Positions 52,020 to 63,357 of a stretch of 64,000 nucleotides of DNA are shown here, in pieces (position 1 is the stretch's first letter; each line of letters begins with the position of its first letter). The stretch spans positions 131,522,752 through 131,586,751 of the forward strand of contig NC_090026.1 in assembly GCF_037176765.1 (NCBI RefSeq), written 5' to 3'. A program made the translations under genes and the position numbers. The notes below the pieces were generated by a model that was given only the letters and a program-made list of their open reading frames with translations, did no database searches and had not been told where the DNA came from. Origin of the DNA: Anolis sagrei. Taxonomy: Eukaryota > Chordata > Lepidosauria > Squamata > Anolidae.

Positions 52020-53450
52020 TTGAAGCGCCAACCCTCAGCGCATGCGCAGAGGAACTTGTGAGCCTTGTTTGCCTTCTCCTCCAGGTGGCGCACGCCTCAA
52101 GCTGCTCAGGCTCTTCTGCGCATGCGTATCATTCCTTCTAATGAGGGAAACTGGACCGGAAGCGGCTCCCCGGCGGCCTTTTTTGCCAGGAGTGTGTGGA
52201 GAAGCTAGCCTGAGGGCCAATCTTTTGCGCACGCGCACTTGTGAGCCTTGTTGCCTTTGCCTCTAGGTGGCGCACGCCTCAAGCTGCTCAGGCTCTTCTG
52301 TGCATGCGTATCATTCCTCCTAATAAGGGAAACTGAGCGCCAATCCTACGCGCATGCGTAGAGGATCTTCTGAGCTTTGTTGCCTTGCCCTCTAGGTGGC
52401 GCACGCTTCAAACTGTTCAGGCTCTTCTGCGCATGCGTATCATTCCTTCTAATGAGGGAAACTGGACCGGAAGCGGCCATTTTTGTCCCTGGCGTTTGCC
52501 AAAAGTGTGTGGCGAAGCAAGGCTGAGCGCCAATCTTCCGCGCATGCGCAGAGGAGCTTGTAAGCCTTGTTGCCTTGCCCTCTAGGTGACGCACGCTTCA
52601 AGCTGCTCAGGCTCTTATGCGCATGCGTATCATTCATTCTAATGAGGGAAATTGGACCGGAAGCGGCCATTTTTGTCCCTGGCGTTTGCCAGGAGTGTGT
52701 GGAGAAGCGAGCCTGAGCGCCAATCTTTTGCGCACGCGCACTTGTGAGCCTTGTTGCCTTTGCCTCTAGGTGGCGCACGCCTCAAGCTGCTCAGGCTCTT
52801 CTGTGCATGCGTATCATTCCTCCTAATAAGGGAAACTGAGCGCCAATCCTACGCGCATGCGTAGAGGATCTTCTGAGCTTTGTTGCCTTGCCCTCTAGGT
52901 GGCGCACGCTTCAAACTGTTCAGGCTCTTCTGCGCATGCGTATCATTCCTTCTAATGAGGGAAACTGGACCGGAAGCGGCCATTTTTGTCCCTGGCGTTT
53001 GCCAAAAGTGTGTGGCGAAGCAAGGCTGAGCGCCAATCTTCCGCGCATGCGCAGAGGAGCTTGTAAGCCTTGTTGCCTTGCCCTCTAGGTGACGCACGCT
53101 TCAAGCTGCTCAGGCTCTTATGCGCATGCGTATCATTCATTCTAATGAGGGAAATTGGACCGGAAGCGGCCATTTTTGTCCCTGGCGTTTGCCAGGAGTG
53201 TGTGGAGAAGCGAGCCTGAGCGCCAATCTTTTACGCATGCGCACTTGTGAGCATTGTTGCCTTCTCCTCCAGGTGGCGCACGCCTCAAGCTGCTCAGGCT
53301 CTTCTGATATCCCTTCTCTCGTTGGCAGAGCCACTCGCGCATGCGTATCACCCCTTCTCGTGAGGGAAAGTGGAGCGGAAGCGGCTCCCCCGGCGGCCAT
53401 TTTTCTCCCTGGCGTTTGCCAGGAGTGTGTGTCCCATTTCCGTTTCCTGG
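52020..53450. repeat. Tandem promoter-like array with NRF1, ETS and CTCF-type motifs
   Basis: Units of about 130-190 bp repeat eight times. Each carries GCGCATGCG(C/T) palindromes (about 16 in the array), and a CTCF-like core (C)TCTAGGTGGCGCAC or TCCAGGTGGCGCAC near 52078, 52259, 52388, 52578, 52762, 52891, 53081 and 53267; the copies at 52578 and 53081 read GTGACGC. Most units also have GGACCGGAAGCGG (ETS/GABP) near 52156, 52467, 52657, 52970 and 53160, followed by GGCCATTTTT, a YY1-like core. A 503-bp block is duplicated almost exactly (about 52220-52722 and 52723-53225). The array sits just upstream of the NDUFA4-like gene and between it and EHD3. Confidence 0.85.
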
Positions 53451-53579
53451 GCGGACTTCCTGTAAGGCTGGCATTTAAAGCCCAGCTGTGTCTCCAGAAG
53501 GAGGAGGAGGATGCTGCTGCTGCTGAATGCTGAGGGAGGAAAAGGAACCCCAGGGAGGCTCTCCATCCTGACAACCCTC

Positions 53580-54195
53580 CACATTTGAATTAAATACATT
53601 GCTTCTATTTAATTCAAATGCATGAAATAGATTTGTAATCATTATTATTACTGACTTTGATTGGCAACAGCCACTATTCCCTCATTATCCAGGGAAAGAA
53701 GCCATTGAGTCCAGTTGAGTTTGCAATTATATTGATTTATATAATTATATTGATTATTCTTTGCACCCTTGTGCAATTATATTGATTTATTGTTATTATT
53801 ATTGGTAATATATATATTGACTTATATTGTCTTCTTCAGAAAAGGGGCAATTGCTTTGCATCCCTTTGAACTTTGCAATTATATTGATTTATATAATTAT
53901 ATAGATTATACTTTGCACCCTTTTGCAATTGTATTGATTTATTGTTACTATTATTATTGGTAATATATATATTGACTTATATTTTCTTCAGAAAAGGGGC
54001 AATTGCTTTGCACCCCTTTGAAAATATAATTATAAATTATTATTATTGGTAATAGCTGATATTATCAATTATCTAAGGGAAAGTGACTGTTGTCAATTGC
54101 TTTGCATTCTTTTTAACATTACTATCATGATTGAAAATAGTTGATATTCTCAATTATCTAAGGGAAAAGTGGCTAGTGTCAATTGCTTTGCATTC

Positions 54196-54227
<32 letters not shown>

Positions 54228-55330
54228 GAGATGGATAGATAATTTGCAGAAGTAGAGAGACTTGCCAGCAAGGAATGCAGTGGTGCAATTTTCTTTAAAT
54301 AGACATTTGGGAGGTCGAAAAGACAGTTGGTGGCATTTGATATATAAGATTATAAATAAATATATAAGATTATAGGCTATAGCTACTATTCTCTGTTATC
54401 CAGAAACAGTAGCTAGAGTCCATTGCTTTGCAAACATAAATAAATAGATAATTTGCAAAAGTAGAGAAACTTGCCAGCAAGGAAAGCAGTGGTGGCATTT
54501 TTCTTTAATTATATCTATAATCAAGGAGGTAGAAAAGGTAGCAACCAATTAAGGCAGTTGGTGGTATTTTATATATAAGTCTCTCTCTCTATACATATAT
54601 TGAATATAATATCTATATATATATGAGGGCTATAGCTACTATTCTCTATTTTCCAGAAACAGTTGCTAGAGTCCATTGCTTTGCAAACATAGATAAATAG
54701 ATAATTGCAAAAGTAAAGAAACTTGCCAGTTGGTGGCATTTTCATTCATATATATATATATATATATAGAATATATAGAGATATATAATTTGGGAGGTAG
54801 GGAAGGTAGCAACCAATCAAAGCAGTTAGTGGCATTTTCCTTTAAGATATAATAAACAAATAGATAGATAAAGAAGCTCATAAGCAAGGCAGTAGTAGTA
54901 TTTTCCAAGAAGACAAGTTATATATATTATTGCAGGGAAGGTTGAGATCAAGGGAGCAGGTATATTTTCCAAGAAGACAAACAAATACCCCTTTTAAACA
55001 TAGATTGATTGATAGATAAGGTAGAGAGCAAGGCAGTGGTGCCATATCCTAAGAAGAATAACAAGAAACACTTTTAAAAAGAGATAAATAGGGAACTTAG
55101 AGGTTAAGGCAGAGGTGGCATTTCCTAACAAGACGAGCAAGGAAGTATTTCAAACATAGATCGATAAATAGGGAAGGTAGAGAGCAAGGTAGTGGCGTGG
55201 CAAATCCAAAGACGACCAACAAGAAACTCTTTTTTAGATAGGTAATTTAGAGGGTAAGGGAGCAGTGGCATTTCCTAAGAAGACGAGCAAGGAAGTCTTT
55301 AAACATAGAGAGATAGGAAAGGCAGAAGAC
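53580..55330. other. AT-rich divergent-gene spacer
   Basis: Repeated GCAATTATATTGATTTAT, AATTGCTTTGCATTCTTTTT and AGACTTGCCAGCAAGGAA themes plus ATT and TA runs, suggesting decayed tandem duplication. No gene or known transposon recognised. Confidence 0.6.
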
Positions 55331-55462
55331 AAGGCATCCAGCCCAACCCACTTTTCACTTCCAAAACCCGGACGTTTCCAAAGAAGCACTGAAGCGCCTC
55401 CTTCACCTCTTGGTCCGATCGATCTGTGAGACTTCTTTTGGGGCGACAACAACAACAACACC
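55330..55462 (+). promoter_or_regulatory. Probable 5' UTR and proximal promoter of EHD3
   Basis: The local composition changes from AT-rich DNA to mixed sequence just upstream of the EHD3 start, ending in a CAA-repeat leader. No TATA box or CpG island is evident. Transcription start not determinable from sequence alone. Confidence 0.4.
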
Positions 55463-55689
55463 ATGTTCAGCTGGCTGGGTCACGATGACAAGCGGAGGAA
55501 GGACCCAGAAGTCTTCCAGACGGTGAGCGGCGGCCTCAAGAAGCTCTACAAGACCAAGCTGCTCCCGCTGGAGGAGTACTACAAGTTCCATGAGTTCCAC
55601 TCTCCGGCTTTGGAAGATGCGGACTTTGACAACAAGCCTATGGTGCTCCTGGTGGGGCAGTACTCCACGGGGAAGACCACCTTCATCAG
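55463..55689 (+). CDS. EHD3: EHD3, first coding exon (EH-domain dynamin-like ATPase; gene continues past the window)
   Basis: EHD proteins are membrane-remodelling dynamin-like ATPases that tubulate endosomal membranes and steer recycling. The exon encodes residues 1-75 plus two bases of codon 76: MFSWLG start, then KDPEVFQTVSGGLKKLYK, then FHEFHSPALEDADFDNKPM, then the nucleotide-binding P-loop GQYSTGKT at residues 65-72. The start MFSWLG and KDPEVFQTVS favour EHD3 over EHD1 (MFSWVS, KKEPELFQTV) and EHD4. Donor CAG/GTAAGG follows. The ATG is preceded by a CAACAACAACAACACC leader. No later exon is found up to 64000, so intron 1 is longer than 8.3 kb. A Penelope-like element begins only about 50 bp after the donor. 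Confidence 0.92.
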
Positions 55690-55737
55690 GTAAGGCCAGC
55701 CGGCCCTTTATCGACCTGCATGAGAACTTGCACTACT

Positions 55738-56878
55738 GGGTTGTTGTAGGTTTTTGGGGGCTATATGGCCATAGTCTAGAGGCATTCTCTCCTAACGTTT
55801 CGCCTGCATCTATGGCAGGCATCCTCAGAGGTAGTGAGGTCTGTTGGAACTAGGAAAAAGGGTTTATATATCTGTGGAATGACCAGGGTGGGACAAAGGA
55901 CTCTTGTCTGCTGGAGCTAGGTGTGAATGTTTCAACTGACCACCTTGATTAGCATGTAATGGCCTGACAGTGCCTGGAGCAAACTTTTGTTGAGAGGTGA
56001 TTAGATGTCCTTGTTTGTTTCCTCTCTGTTGTTGTACTGTTGTAATTTTAGAGTTTATTAATACTGGTAGCCAGATTTTGTTCATTTTCATGGTTTCCTC
56101 CTTTCTGTTGAAATTGTCCACATGCTTGTGGATTTCAATGGCTTCTCTGTGTAGTCTGACATGGTGGTTGTGAGAGTGGTCCAGCATTTCTGTGTTCTCA
56201 AATAAAATGCTGTGTCCAGGTTGGTTCCTCAGGTGCTCTGCTATGGCTGACTTCTCTGGTTGAAGTAGTCTGCAGTGCCTTTCATGTTCCTTGATTTGTG
56301 TCTGGGCAGTGCTGCTGCGTGTGGTGGTCCCAATGTAGACTTGTCCTCAGCTGCATGGTACACGGTAGACTCCTGCAGAAGTGAGAGGATCCCTCTTGAC
56401 CTTTGCTGAGCGTAGCATTTGTTAGATTTTCTTGGTGGGTCTCTAGATAGTTTGTAGGTTGTGTTTCCTCATCAGTTTCCCTCTGCGGTCAGTGGATCCC
56501 TTGATGTCTGGCAAGAACCCTTTCCCTGTGGGTGGATCTTCGTCTTTATCCTCGTGGCTTGTTCTCGGTCTTGCAGCTCTTCTGATGTCTGAGGTGGAGT
56601 CTCCATTGGCCTGGAGAGTTATATGCGAATCAAGGTGGTCAGTTGAAACATTCACACCTAGCTCCAATAGATTAGAGTCCTTTGTCCCACCCTGGTCATT
56701 CCACAGATATATAAACCCTTTTTCCTACTTCCAACAGATCTCACTATCTCTGAGGATGCTTGCCATAGATGCAAGCGAAACGTCAGGAGAGAATGCCTCT
56801 AGAACATGGCCATATAGCCCGAAGAAAACTACAAGAACCCAGTGATTCCGGCCATGAAAGCCTTCGACAATACAATAA
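55738..56878 (-). mobile_element. Penelope-like element with GIY-YIG region, in EHD3 intron 1
   Basis: Bounded by inverted copies of the family terminus (TTTGGGGGCTATATGGCC and its complement near 56815). Minus strand reads VYIGTTTRS, KEHERHCRLLQPEKSAIAEH LR, HSILFENTEMLDHSHNHHVR LHREAIEIHKHVDNFNRKEE, the GIY-YIG endonuclease region of Penelope elements. 5'-truncated. Confidence 0.88.
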
Positions 56879-57327
56879 TAACAACATATGTGGTTCTGGG
56901 TGAACATGGGATGAGCATGACTCGACAGGCGTGGTTTTGCATCACTTGTTGCAGATGGTAAAGTGCTTGCAAATGGTTTTGGGGAAAGACGGACTCGGCT
57001 GGTGCCAATCAAGGTAGTCAGCAAACCACAGAATAGAGGTTTCTTTTTCCGAGAGAGGAGTTTCGGGAATCCTGAGTGAGCATTTTCTCAGAAAATGAGA
57101 GGCGGCCAGCGGCTGCGTAATTGAGTTGCATGTTCCTAATTGAAGGCTATTCCGAAGATGGATCAGGGAGCGGGGAGACCTGAAGTAGGATACTCATTCC
57201 GGGTGCTTTGGGCCTTTCCAAAACTGGTCTCGTAATCATCCTGAGGAATGTTTTCTCCAAATCCCGAACCATTCTTCCATGACTCAAGATTCCAAAAGGG
57301 AATTCTGAACCAGTTTGTATCTTGTAG

Positions 57328-57516
57328 GGTGCGTCTACACTATAGAATTTTAATGCAGTTTGGCGCCACGTGAACTGCCGTGAGAGTTGTAGTTTGGTGA
57401 GGTACCAGCAAGGTGAAAAATCTTGCCAAACTACAGCTCTCGTGATTCAATAGCATTGAGCCACAGCCGCTGAAGTGGTGTCGAACTGCATCCGTTCTGC
57501 AGTGTAGATGCACTAT
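57328..57516. mobile_element. hAT-type MITE
   Basis: GGGTGCGTCTACACTATAGA at the left and TTCTGCAGTGTAGATGCACT at the right are inverted repeats; the interior has CAAACTACAGCTCTCGTG arms. Confidence 0.65.
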
Positions 57517-57519
57517 TAG

Positions 57520-57795
57520 CCCCCATTGATGCCTTCCCAGGTGTGTTATGCCTCCAATGGCACAAAGGGTTAAACCCTTGTGCCAGCAGGACTGAAGACC
57601 AATAGGTTGGAGGTTTGAATCTGGGGAGAGAGTAGGTGAGCTCCTTCTGTCAGCTCCAGCTCCCCACATGGGAACATGAAAAAAGCCTCCCACAAGGATG
57701 GTAAAACATCAAAAACACCCAGGCAATGTTCTTGCTGATGACCAGTTCTCTCACATCAGAAGAGATTTGCAGTTCCTCAAGTGGCTTCTGGCACA
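57520..57795 (+). mobile_element. tRNA-derived SINE (second type)
   Basis: AATGGCACAAAGGGTTAAAC, then TTGGAGGTTTGAATCTGG (B box), and the tail GAGATTTGCAGTTCCTCAAG TGGCTTCTGGCAC. A tail fragment of the same family is at 59451-59505. Confidence 0.75.
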
Positions 57796-57799
57796 CTAT

Positions 57800-59167
57800 A
57801 TATACAAACAAATAAATAAATGTAATGGTTGTTTGTGGGATTACCATAACTCAAAAACCACTGGACGAAATGACACGAAATTTGGACACTACACCCCTAA
57901 CAGACCAACGAGTGACCATCACTCATAACCCCCCCCCCAAAAGAAAAACAGTGGAAAGGACTTTAAAACCCTGAAAAGCTAATATACAGAAAAAAAGGGA
58001 AGGAAGGGGAGAGAGAGAGAGAAAGAAGCATGGAAGCAAAGAGCGAAGGAAGGAAAGGTAGAGAAGAAAAGAAAAAAGGAAAGGAAGGAATGAAGGAAGG
58101 AAGAAGAGGAAGAAAGAGAAAGACTGAAGGAAGGATGGAAGCATAAAGCGAAGGAAGGAAAGAGGTAGAGAAGAAAAGAGGAAAAGAAGAGGGATAGGAA
58201 AGAAAAAGGTAGGGAAGGAAGGAAGAAGAGAAAGAAAGAAAGAAAAAAGGAAAGGAAAGAAAGAGGGAGCAAAGGAAGGAGGTAAAGAGGTAGAGAAGGA
58301 AGAAAGGAGAGAAAGAATGAGGGAAAGACAGAAGAAAGGATGGAAGCAAAAAGCAAAGGAAGGAAAGAGGCAGAGAATGAAGAAAGGAGAGAAAGGAAAG
58401 GAAAAGAAAAAAGGAGAAAGGAAAGAAGAAAAAGGAAGGAAGGAAAGAGGGAGGGAAGGAAAGACAGAAGGAACGATGGAAGCAAAAAGCAAAGGAAGGA
58501 AGGAAAGAGGTAGAGGAGGAAAGAGGAAAAGAAGAGGGATAGGAAAGAAAAAGGTAGGGAAGGAAGGAAGAAGAGAAAGAAAGAAAAAAGGAAAGAAAGA
58601 GGGAGCAAAGGAAGGAGAGAAAGAATGAGGGAAAGACAGAAGAAAGGATGGAAGCAAAAAGCGAAGGAAGGAAAGAGGCAGAGAAGGAAGAAAGGGGAGA
58701 AAGGAAAGGAAAAGAAAAAAGGAGGAAGGAAAGAGGTAGGGAAGGAAAGAAGAAAAGGGAAGGAAGGAAAGAGGGAGGGAAGGAAGGAGAGAAAGAGGGA
58801 GGGAGGGAAGGAAAGACAGAAGGAACGATGGAAGCGAAAAGCAAAGGAAGGAAGGAAAGAGGCAGAGAAGGAAGAAAAGAGAAAGGGAAAAAGAGAAGGG
58901 ATGAAAAGGGTAGAGAAAGAAGGAAGGAGAGAAGGAAAGAAAAAAGGAATGGAAGGAAAGAGGGAGTAGAGAAAGGAAGAGAAAGAGGGAGGAAAGACAG
59001 AAGGAAGAATGAAAGCAAAAAGTGAAGGAAGGAAGGAGGCAGAGAAGGAAAAAGAGAAAGGGAAGGAAAAGAAAAAGGAAGAAAAGAGGGAGTGAAGGAA
59101 GGGGGGAAAGAAGGAGAGTAAGAGGGGGTGAAGGTTGGCCACAGCAATGCAAGGCAGGTAAAGCTAG
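57800..59167 (+). mobile_element. Helitron with 1.15 kb purine microsatellite
   Basis: AATGGTTGTTTGTGGGATTA, CAAAAACCACTGGACGAAAT, then purine tract 57985-59120, then GGCCACAGCAATGCAAGGC and CTAG at 59164-59167. Long minus-strand frames are artefacts of the tract. Confidence 0.82.
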
Positions 59168-59567
59168 TATTATTATAAAAATCCACCAAGGGAAATAAAA
59201 GTTCTGAGCTGCTTTGTGCACCAGCCAGAGGCCGAATTCCCCAGCAAGTGTGTCCAGATGTTGGGAAAGGGCTGAATTTTGCCCCACGCCTAGTGTAACT
59301 CAATGCGTATCAATGGAGAAGCATGGCTTTGAACCCAAGAGTCATAATGACCCCGCCACTGGGAACACTTAACACTGTGCTGGCTCCCCAAGAGGTTCAT
59401 TCTGGTGCCTGCCATTGCCTTCTGAGGCTGAGAGAGTGTCACCCAATTCTCTCACACCAGAAGCAACTTGCAGTTTCTCAAGTCGCTCATGACATGAAAA
59501 AAAATGCTACGAATTCCATATTTAGTTGGGAGGATGGGATTTTTAGTCCAAGACATTTGGAGAAAGC

Positions 59568-60643
59568 TATATAAATAAAAATGTAATGTTCGTTTGTGGG
59601 ATTAACATAACTCAAAAACCACTGGACGAATTGACAACAAATTTGGACACTACACCCCTAACAGACCAAAAAGTGACCATCACTCATAACTGCCCCCCCC
59701 CCCCCAAAAGTGGAAAGGACTTAAAAACCCCAAAAAGCTAAATGATGAAAAGCTAAATGGCGATACAGAAAAAAAGGAAATGAAGGGAAGGGAGGGAAGA
59801 AAGAAGTAAAAAGGAAGGAGAGAAAAAGGGAGGGAAGGAAAGAGAGAAGGAAGCATGGAAGCAAAGAGGGAAGGAAAGTAGAGAAGGAAGAAAGGAGAGA
59901 AAGGAAACAGAAAAGGGGGAAAGAAAGAGGTAAAGAAGGAAGGAAAGAGAAGGACAGAAAAAAGGAAAGGAAGGAAAGAGGGAGTGAAGGAAGGAAAGAA
60001 GCAGAAAAAGAGGAAGGAGAGGAAAGAGAAGGAAGGAAGGGAAAAGCAAAGGAAGGAAAGAGGTAGAGAAGGAAGAAAGGAGAGAAAGAGGAAGGAGAAG
60101 AGGAAGGAAGGAAAGAGAGGTAGAGAGGGAAGGAGAGAAGGACAGAAAAAAGGAAGGAAGGTAAGAGGGAGCGAAGGAAGGAGGGAAAGAAAGAGGGAGG
60201 GAAGGAAAGAAGGGAAGAGAGAAGGAAGCATGGAAGCAAAGAAAGAAGCAAAGGTAGAGAAGGAAGAAAGGAGAGAAAGAGGAAGGAAAATAAAAAGGGA
60301 AGGAAAGAAAGAGGTAGAGAAGGAAGGAAGGAGAGAAGGACAGAAAAAAGGAAGGAAGGTAAGAGGGAGCGAAGGAAGGAGGGAGAGAAAGAGGGAGGGA
60401 AGGAAAGAAGGGAAGAGAGAAGGAAGCATGGAAGCAAAGAAAGAAGCAAAGGTAGAGAAGGAAGAAAGGAGAGAAAGAGGAAGGAAAATAAAAAGGGAAG
60501 GAAAGAAAGAGGTAGAGAAGGAAGGAAGGAGAGAAGGAAAGAAGTAAGGAAAGGAAGGAAAGAGGGAGCAAAGGAAGGAGGGAAAGAAGGAGAGAAAGAG
60601 GGAGGGAAGGTTGGCCACAGCAACATATGGTGGGTACAACTAG
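59568..60643 (+). mobile_element. Helitron with 0.85 kb purine microsatellite
   Basis: CTATATAAATAAAAATGTAA start, CAAAAACCACTGGACGAATT, purine tract 59765-60612, hairpin GGCCACAGCAACATATGG, CTAG at 60640-60643. Inside the tract a 180-bp block recurs (about 60115-60290 and 60295-60475). Confidence 0.85.
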
Positions 60644-60649
60644 TAGTAG

Positions 60650-61100
60650 TAATAATAATAATAATGCACTTGAATCTTCCCCTTGAGACTGGAAGATGGG
60701 ACACGCATGAGTGAATGCTCCAAGGTGCTTAAACAGGTCTACCTCGTTTGAAGAGGGAGATTGTTAGTTCCTCTGCATGATTTCTTGAACGGAAAATGTG
60801 ATTCAGAGGTAGAATTAACCTGGGAAGGCTTGGGCATGGGTTTCTACAAAGAAGAAGAGCGACGTGTTTCAGCAAGCCTTTCACCCAAAGCTCAGACAAT
60901 GGGCAGGTGAAGGGAAACGGCCAGGTCTGGAAAGCCTTGTGTAGCAAATACAAACATTGCAAACCTTTCTGGAGAGTTTCTTTCAAGACTCATCCAGGAA
61001 TGATCGCCACCCTCTATCCCTGTGATTACTATTTTGGTGCCACAAATTTATATTTGTATATTTTTGGATCAGCTGAAGAAGACTTTCCTTTTCTTCTGTT
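60650..61100. other. Unclassified EHD3 intron sequence
   Basis: After an (ATA)n run, no gene or repeat recognised up to the CR1 at 61100. Confidence 0.45.
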
Positions 61101-61776
61101 TTCCATCTGTCTTTGGACAAGTTGAATATGAGCCAGGAATGTGATGTGGCAGCAAAAAAAGCCAATGGGATTTGGCTTGCATCAAGAGGAGCCTAGTGTC
61201 TAGATCTAGCGAAGTCCTGCTCCCCATGCTCTATTCCACTTTAGTTACACCACACCTGGAATATTGTGTCCAATTCTGGGCACCACAATTCAAGAGAGAT
61301 ATTGACAAGCTGGAATGTGTCCAGAGGAGGGTGACTAAAACGATCCAGGGTCTGGAGAACAAGCCCTATGAGGAGCGGCTTAAAGAGCTGGGCATATTTA
61401 GCCTGAAGACGAGAAGGATGAGAGGAGACATGATAGCCATGTATAAATATGTGAGAGGAAGCCACAGGGAGGAGGAGGGAGCAAGCTTGTTTTCTGCTTC
61501 CTTGGAGACTAGGATGCAGAACAATGGCTTCAAACTACAAGAGAGGAGATTCCACCTGAACATGAGGAAGAACTTCCTGACTGTGAGAGCCATTCAGTAG
61601 TGGAACTCTCTGCCCTGGACTGTGATGAAGGCTCCTTCTTTGGAAGCTTTTAAACAGAGGCTGGATGGCCATCTGTCGGGGGTGCTTTAAATGCGATTTT
61701 CCTGTTTCTTGGCAGAATGGGGTTGGACTGGATGGCCCATGAGGTCTCTTCCAACTTTATGATTCTATGATTCTGT
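61100..61776 (+). mobile_element. CR1 LINE 3' end
   Basis: [40 protein letters not shown], then the tail ATGATTCTATGATTCTG. A stop interrupts the frame near 61600. Confidence 0.93.
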
Positions 61777-62095
61777 TCATAAATGCCCAGAAAAAAGATT
61801 CTGGAAACAATGCTGATGCTACTAAGAAACTTGAAGCTAGAATGAGGAGGAGGAAAAAGAGGGATTGGGGTGACTGTGCTGCCTCACAGGAGCATTATTG
61901 TCGTGTTTTGCAGAGCCTTTAACTTTCATAAGCTGCCTTGATAAGGTACCAGATTGGAAACAAAGTGGGACGTAAATATAGTAATATGTTTTGGAAAATG
62001 GAGATCACCAGAACCTTTTTGGAGACATTATGATCTTTGAGAAGGCATGACCTTATTAGAAGCTATAACCCTTTGAAAAATGATGCCATAACCTC

Positions 62096-62145
62096 TTGGT
62101 AAAGAACACGACCTGTTCTTTACCAAGAACAGGTCGTTCCCCACC
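62096..62145. repeat. Short perfect-stem inverted repeat
   Basis: CGACCTGTTCTT, loop TACC, AAGAACAGGTCG: a 12-bp stem extended by GAAC/GTTC pairs. Placed just before a Helitron; no T run, so not a terminator. Confidence 0.6.
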
Positions 62146-62156
62146 ATACATTCATA

Positions 62157-62475
62157 TCTATATCAATAGAAATGCAATGTTCGTTTGTGGGATTAACATA
62201 ACTCAAAAACTATTGGACGAATTGGCACCAAATTTGGACACAAGACACCTCTCAGGCCAACGAGTGACCATCACCCATAAAAACTCAAAAAAACACAGTG
62301 GATGAGACTTAAAAAGCCAAAAAAATACATTACAGCGCATGCGCAAAAGCACATATATACACAAACAAACATATATACATATATATATATGCAAATATAT
62401 ACACACACATATACACATATATACATACACAAACATATATACAGACAGCCACAGCAAAGCGAGGCAGGGGACAGC

Positions 62476-62477
<2 letters not shown>
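62157..62477 (+). mobile_element. Helitron, short copy with TA/CA-rich interior
   Basis: TCTATATCAATAGAAATGCA start and GCCACAGCAAAGCGAGGCAG GGGACAGCTTG end (CTTG in place of CTRR). Followed by a TG/CA microsatellite to about 62620. Confidence 0.7.
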
Positions 62478-62523
<46 letters not shown>

Positions 62524-62620
62524 ATACACACACACACACACATATATATACACACACACAGATACACACACACACACACATATATATATATACACACACA
62601 TAGATACATATATACATACA
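62478..62620. repeat. (TG)n/(CA)n/(TA)n microsatellite
   Basis: TG run of about 40 bp, then alternating CA and TA runs. Confidence 0.95.
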
Positions 62621-62639
62621 TATACTTTGGCCATGTCTC

Positions 62640-62965
62640 GTTGTCCAAGTAAGATTGTCCTCCAAGTGCAGTGTCCTGGCGATGGGTACATAGGTGACTG
62701 TGGAGCCCTATTCTTGACCTGCATGTTCTCCCACAGTGAGGGCATTGGTTTCCAGGTGGAGGGCGGTCACAGTCGGGGTTGGCTTGATGCACCTTCCTCT
62801 TGGCACATTTCTCCATTTGTGCCTCTTCAAATTCTGCAGCATTGCTAGTCACAGCTGACCTCCAGCTAGAGTGCTCAAGGGCTAGGACTTCCTGGTTTTT
62901 GGTGTCCATGCCACAGTTTTTAAGGTTGGCTTTAAGCCCATCTTTAAATCTCCTTTCCTGTCCTC
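62640..62965 (-). mobile_element. Non-LTR retrotransposon C-terminal fragment, clade unresolved
   Basis: Minus strand reads VGGQERRFKDGLKANLKNCG, NQCPHCGRTCRSRIGLHSHL, the same end as at 38.8-39.1 kb. Confidence 0.85.
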
Positions 62966-63272
62966 CAACAGGAAAATACATATGTGCATACATTTGTATA
63001 TGTACATACATATATGTACATACATACATAAACACACACAGAGAGTTTCAAAAGTTACCCCAAAACATCTACTTTTAGTTGCCCCAAAACATCTATTTTC
63101 CCTTAAAATATATTTCCTTTAAATCATGCTCTCAAAAGACAAATATAAGCAGACATAATTTATTTACCACGAACTTCATGTCTTCAGTGTACAGATACTT
63201 TGCTTATCAATCTAATTACAAATAGGATTTGAAGTAATTTCTCTGTGCAAATAACACAGGGCATCTTTCTTA

Positions 63273-63357
63273 GGCCCTTCCACACAGCCATGTCACCCAG
63301 AATATCAAGGCAGGAAATCTCACAATATCTGCTTTGAAATAGAATATATAGCAGTGT
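63273..63357. mobile_element. Half copy of the second palindromic MITE family
   Basis: GGCCCTTCCACACAGCCATG, CCCAGAATATCAAGGCAGGA AATC; cut by the LINE that follows. Confidence 0.55.

Noticed and set aside
51643-53599. Frames of 60-145 residues across the promoter array
   Set aside because: They recur at 503-bp intervals on both strands with the repeat and show no domain; only the 14-codon exon 1 of the NDUFA4-like gene is supported.
53580-55330. Additional exon of EHD3 or the NDUFA4-like gene in the AT-rich spacer
   Set aside because: No splice-compatible open segment or conserved peptide is visible.
62330-62350. NRF1-like CAGCGCATGCGCAAAAG inside the Helitron
   Set aside because: A single site in a transposon with no promoter context; probably chance, noted only because of the 52 kb array.
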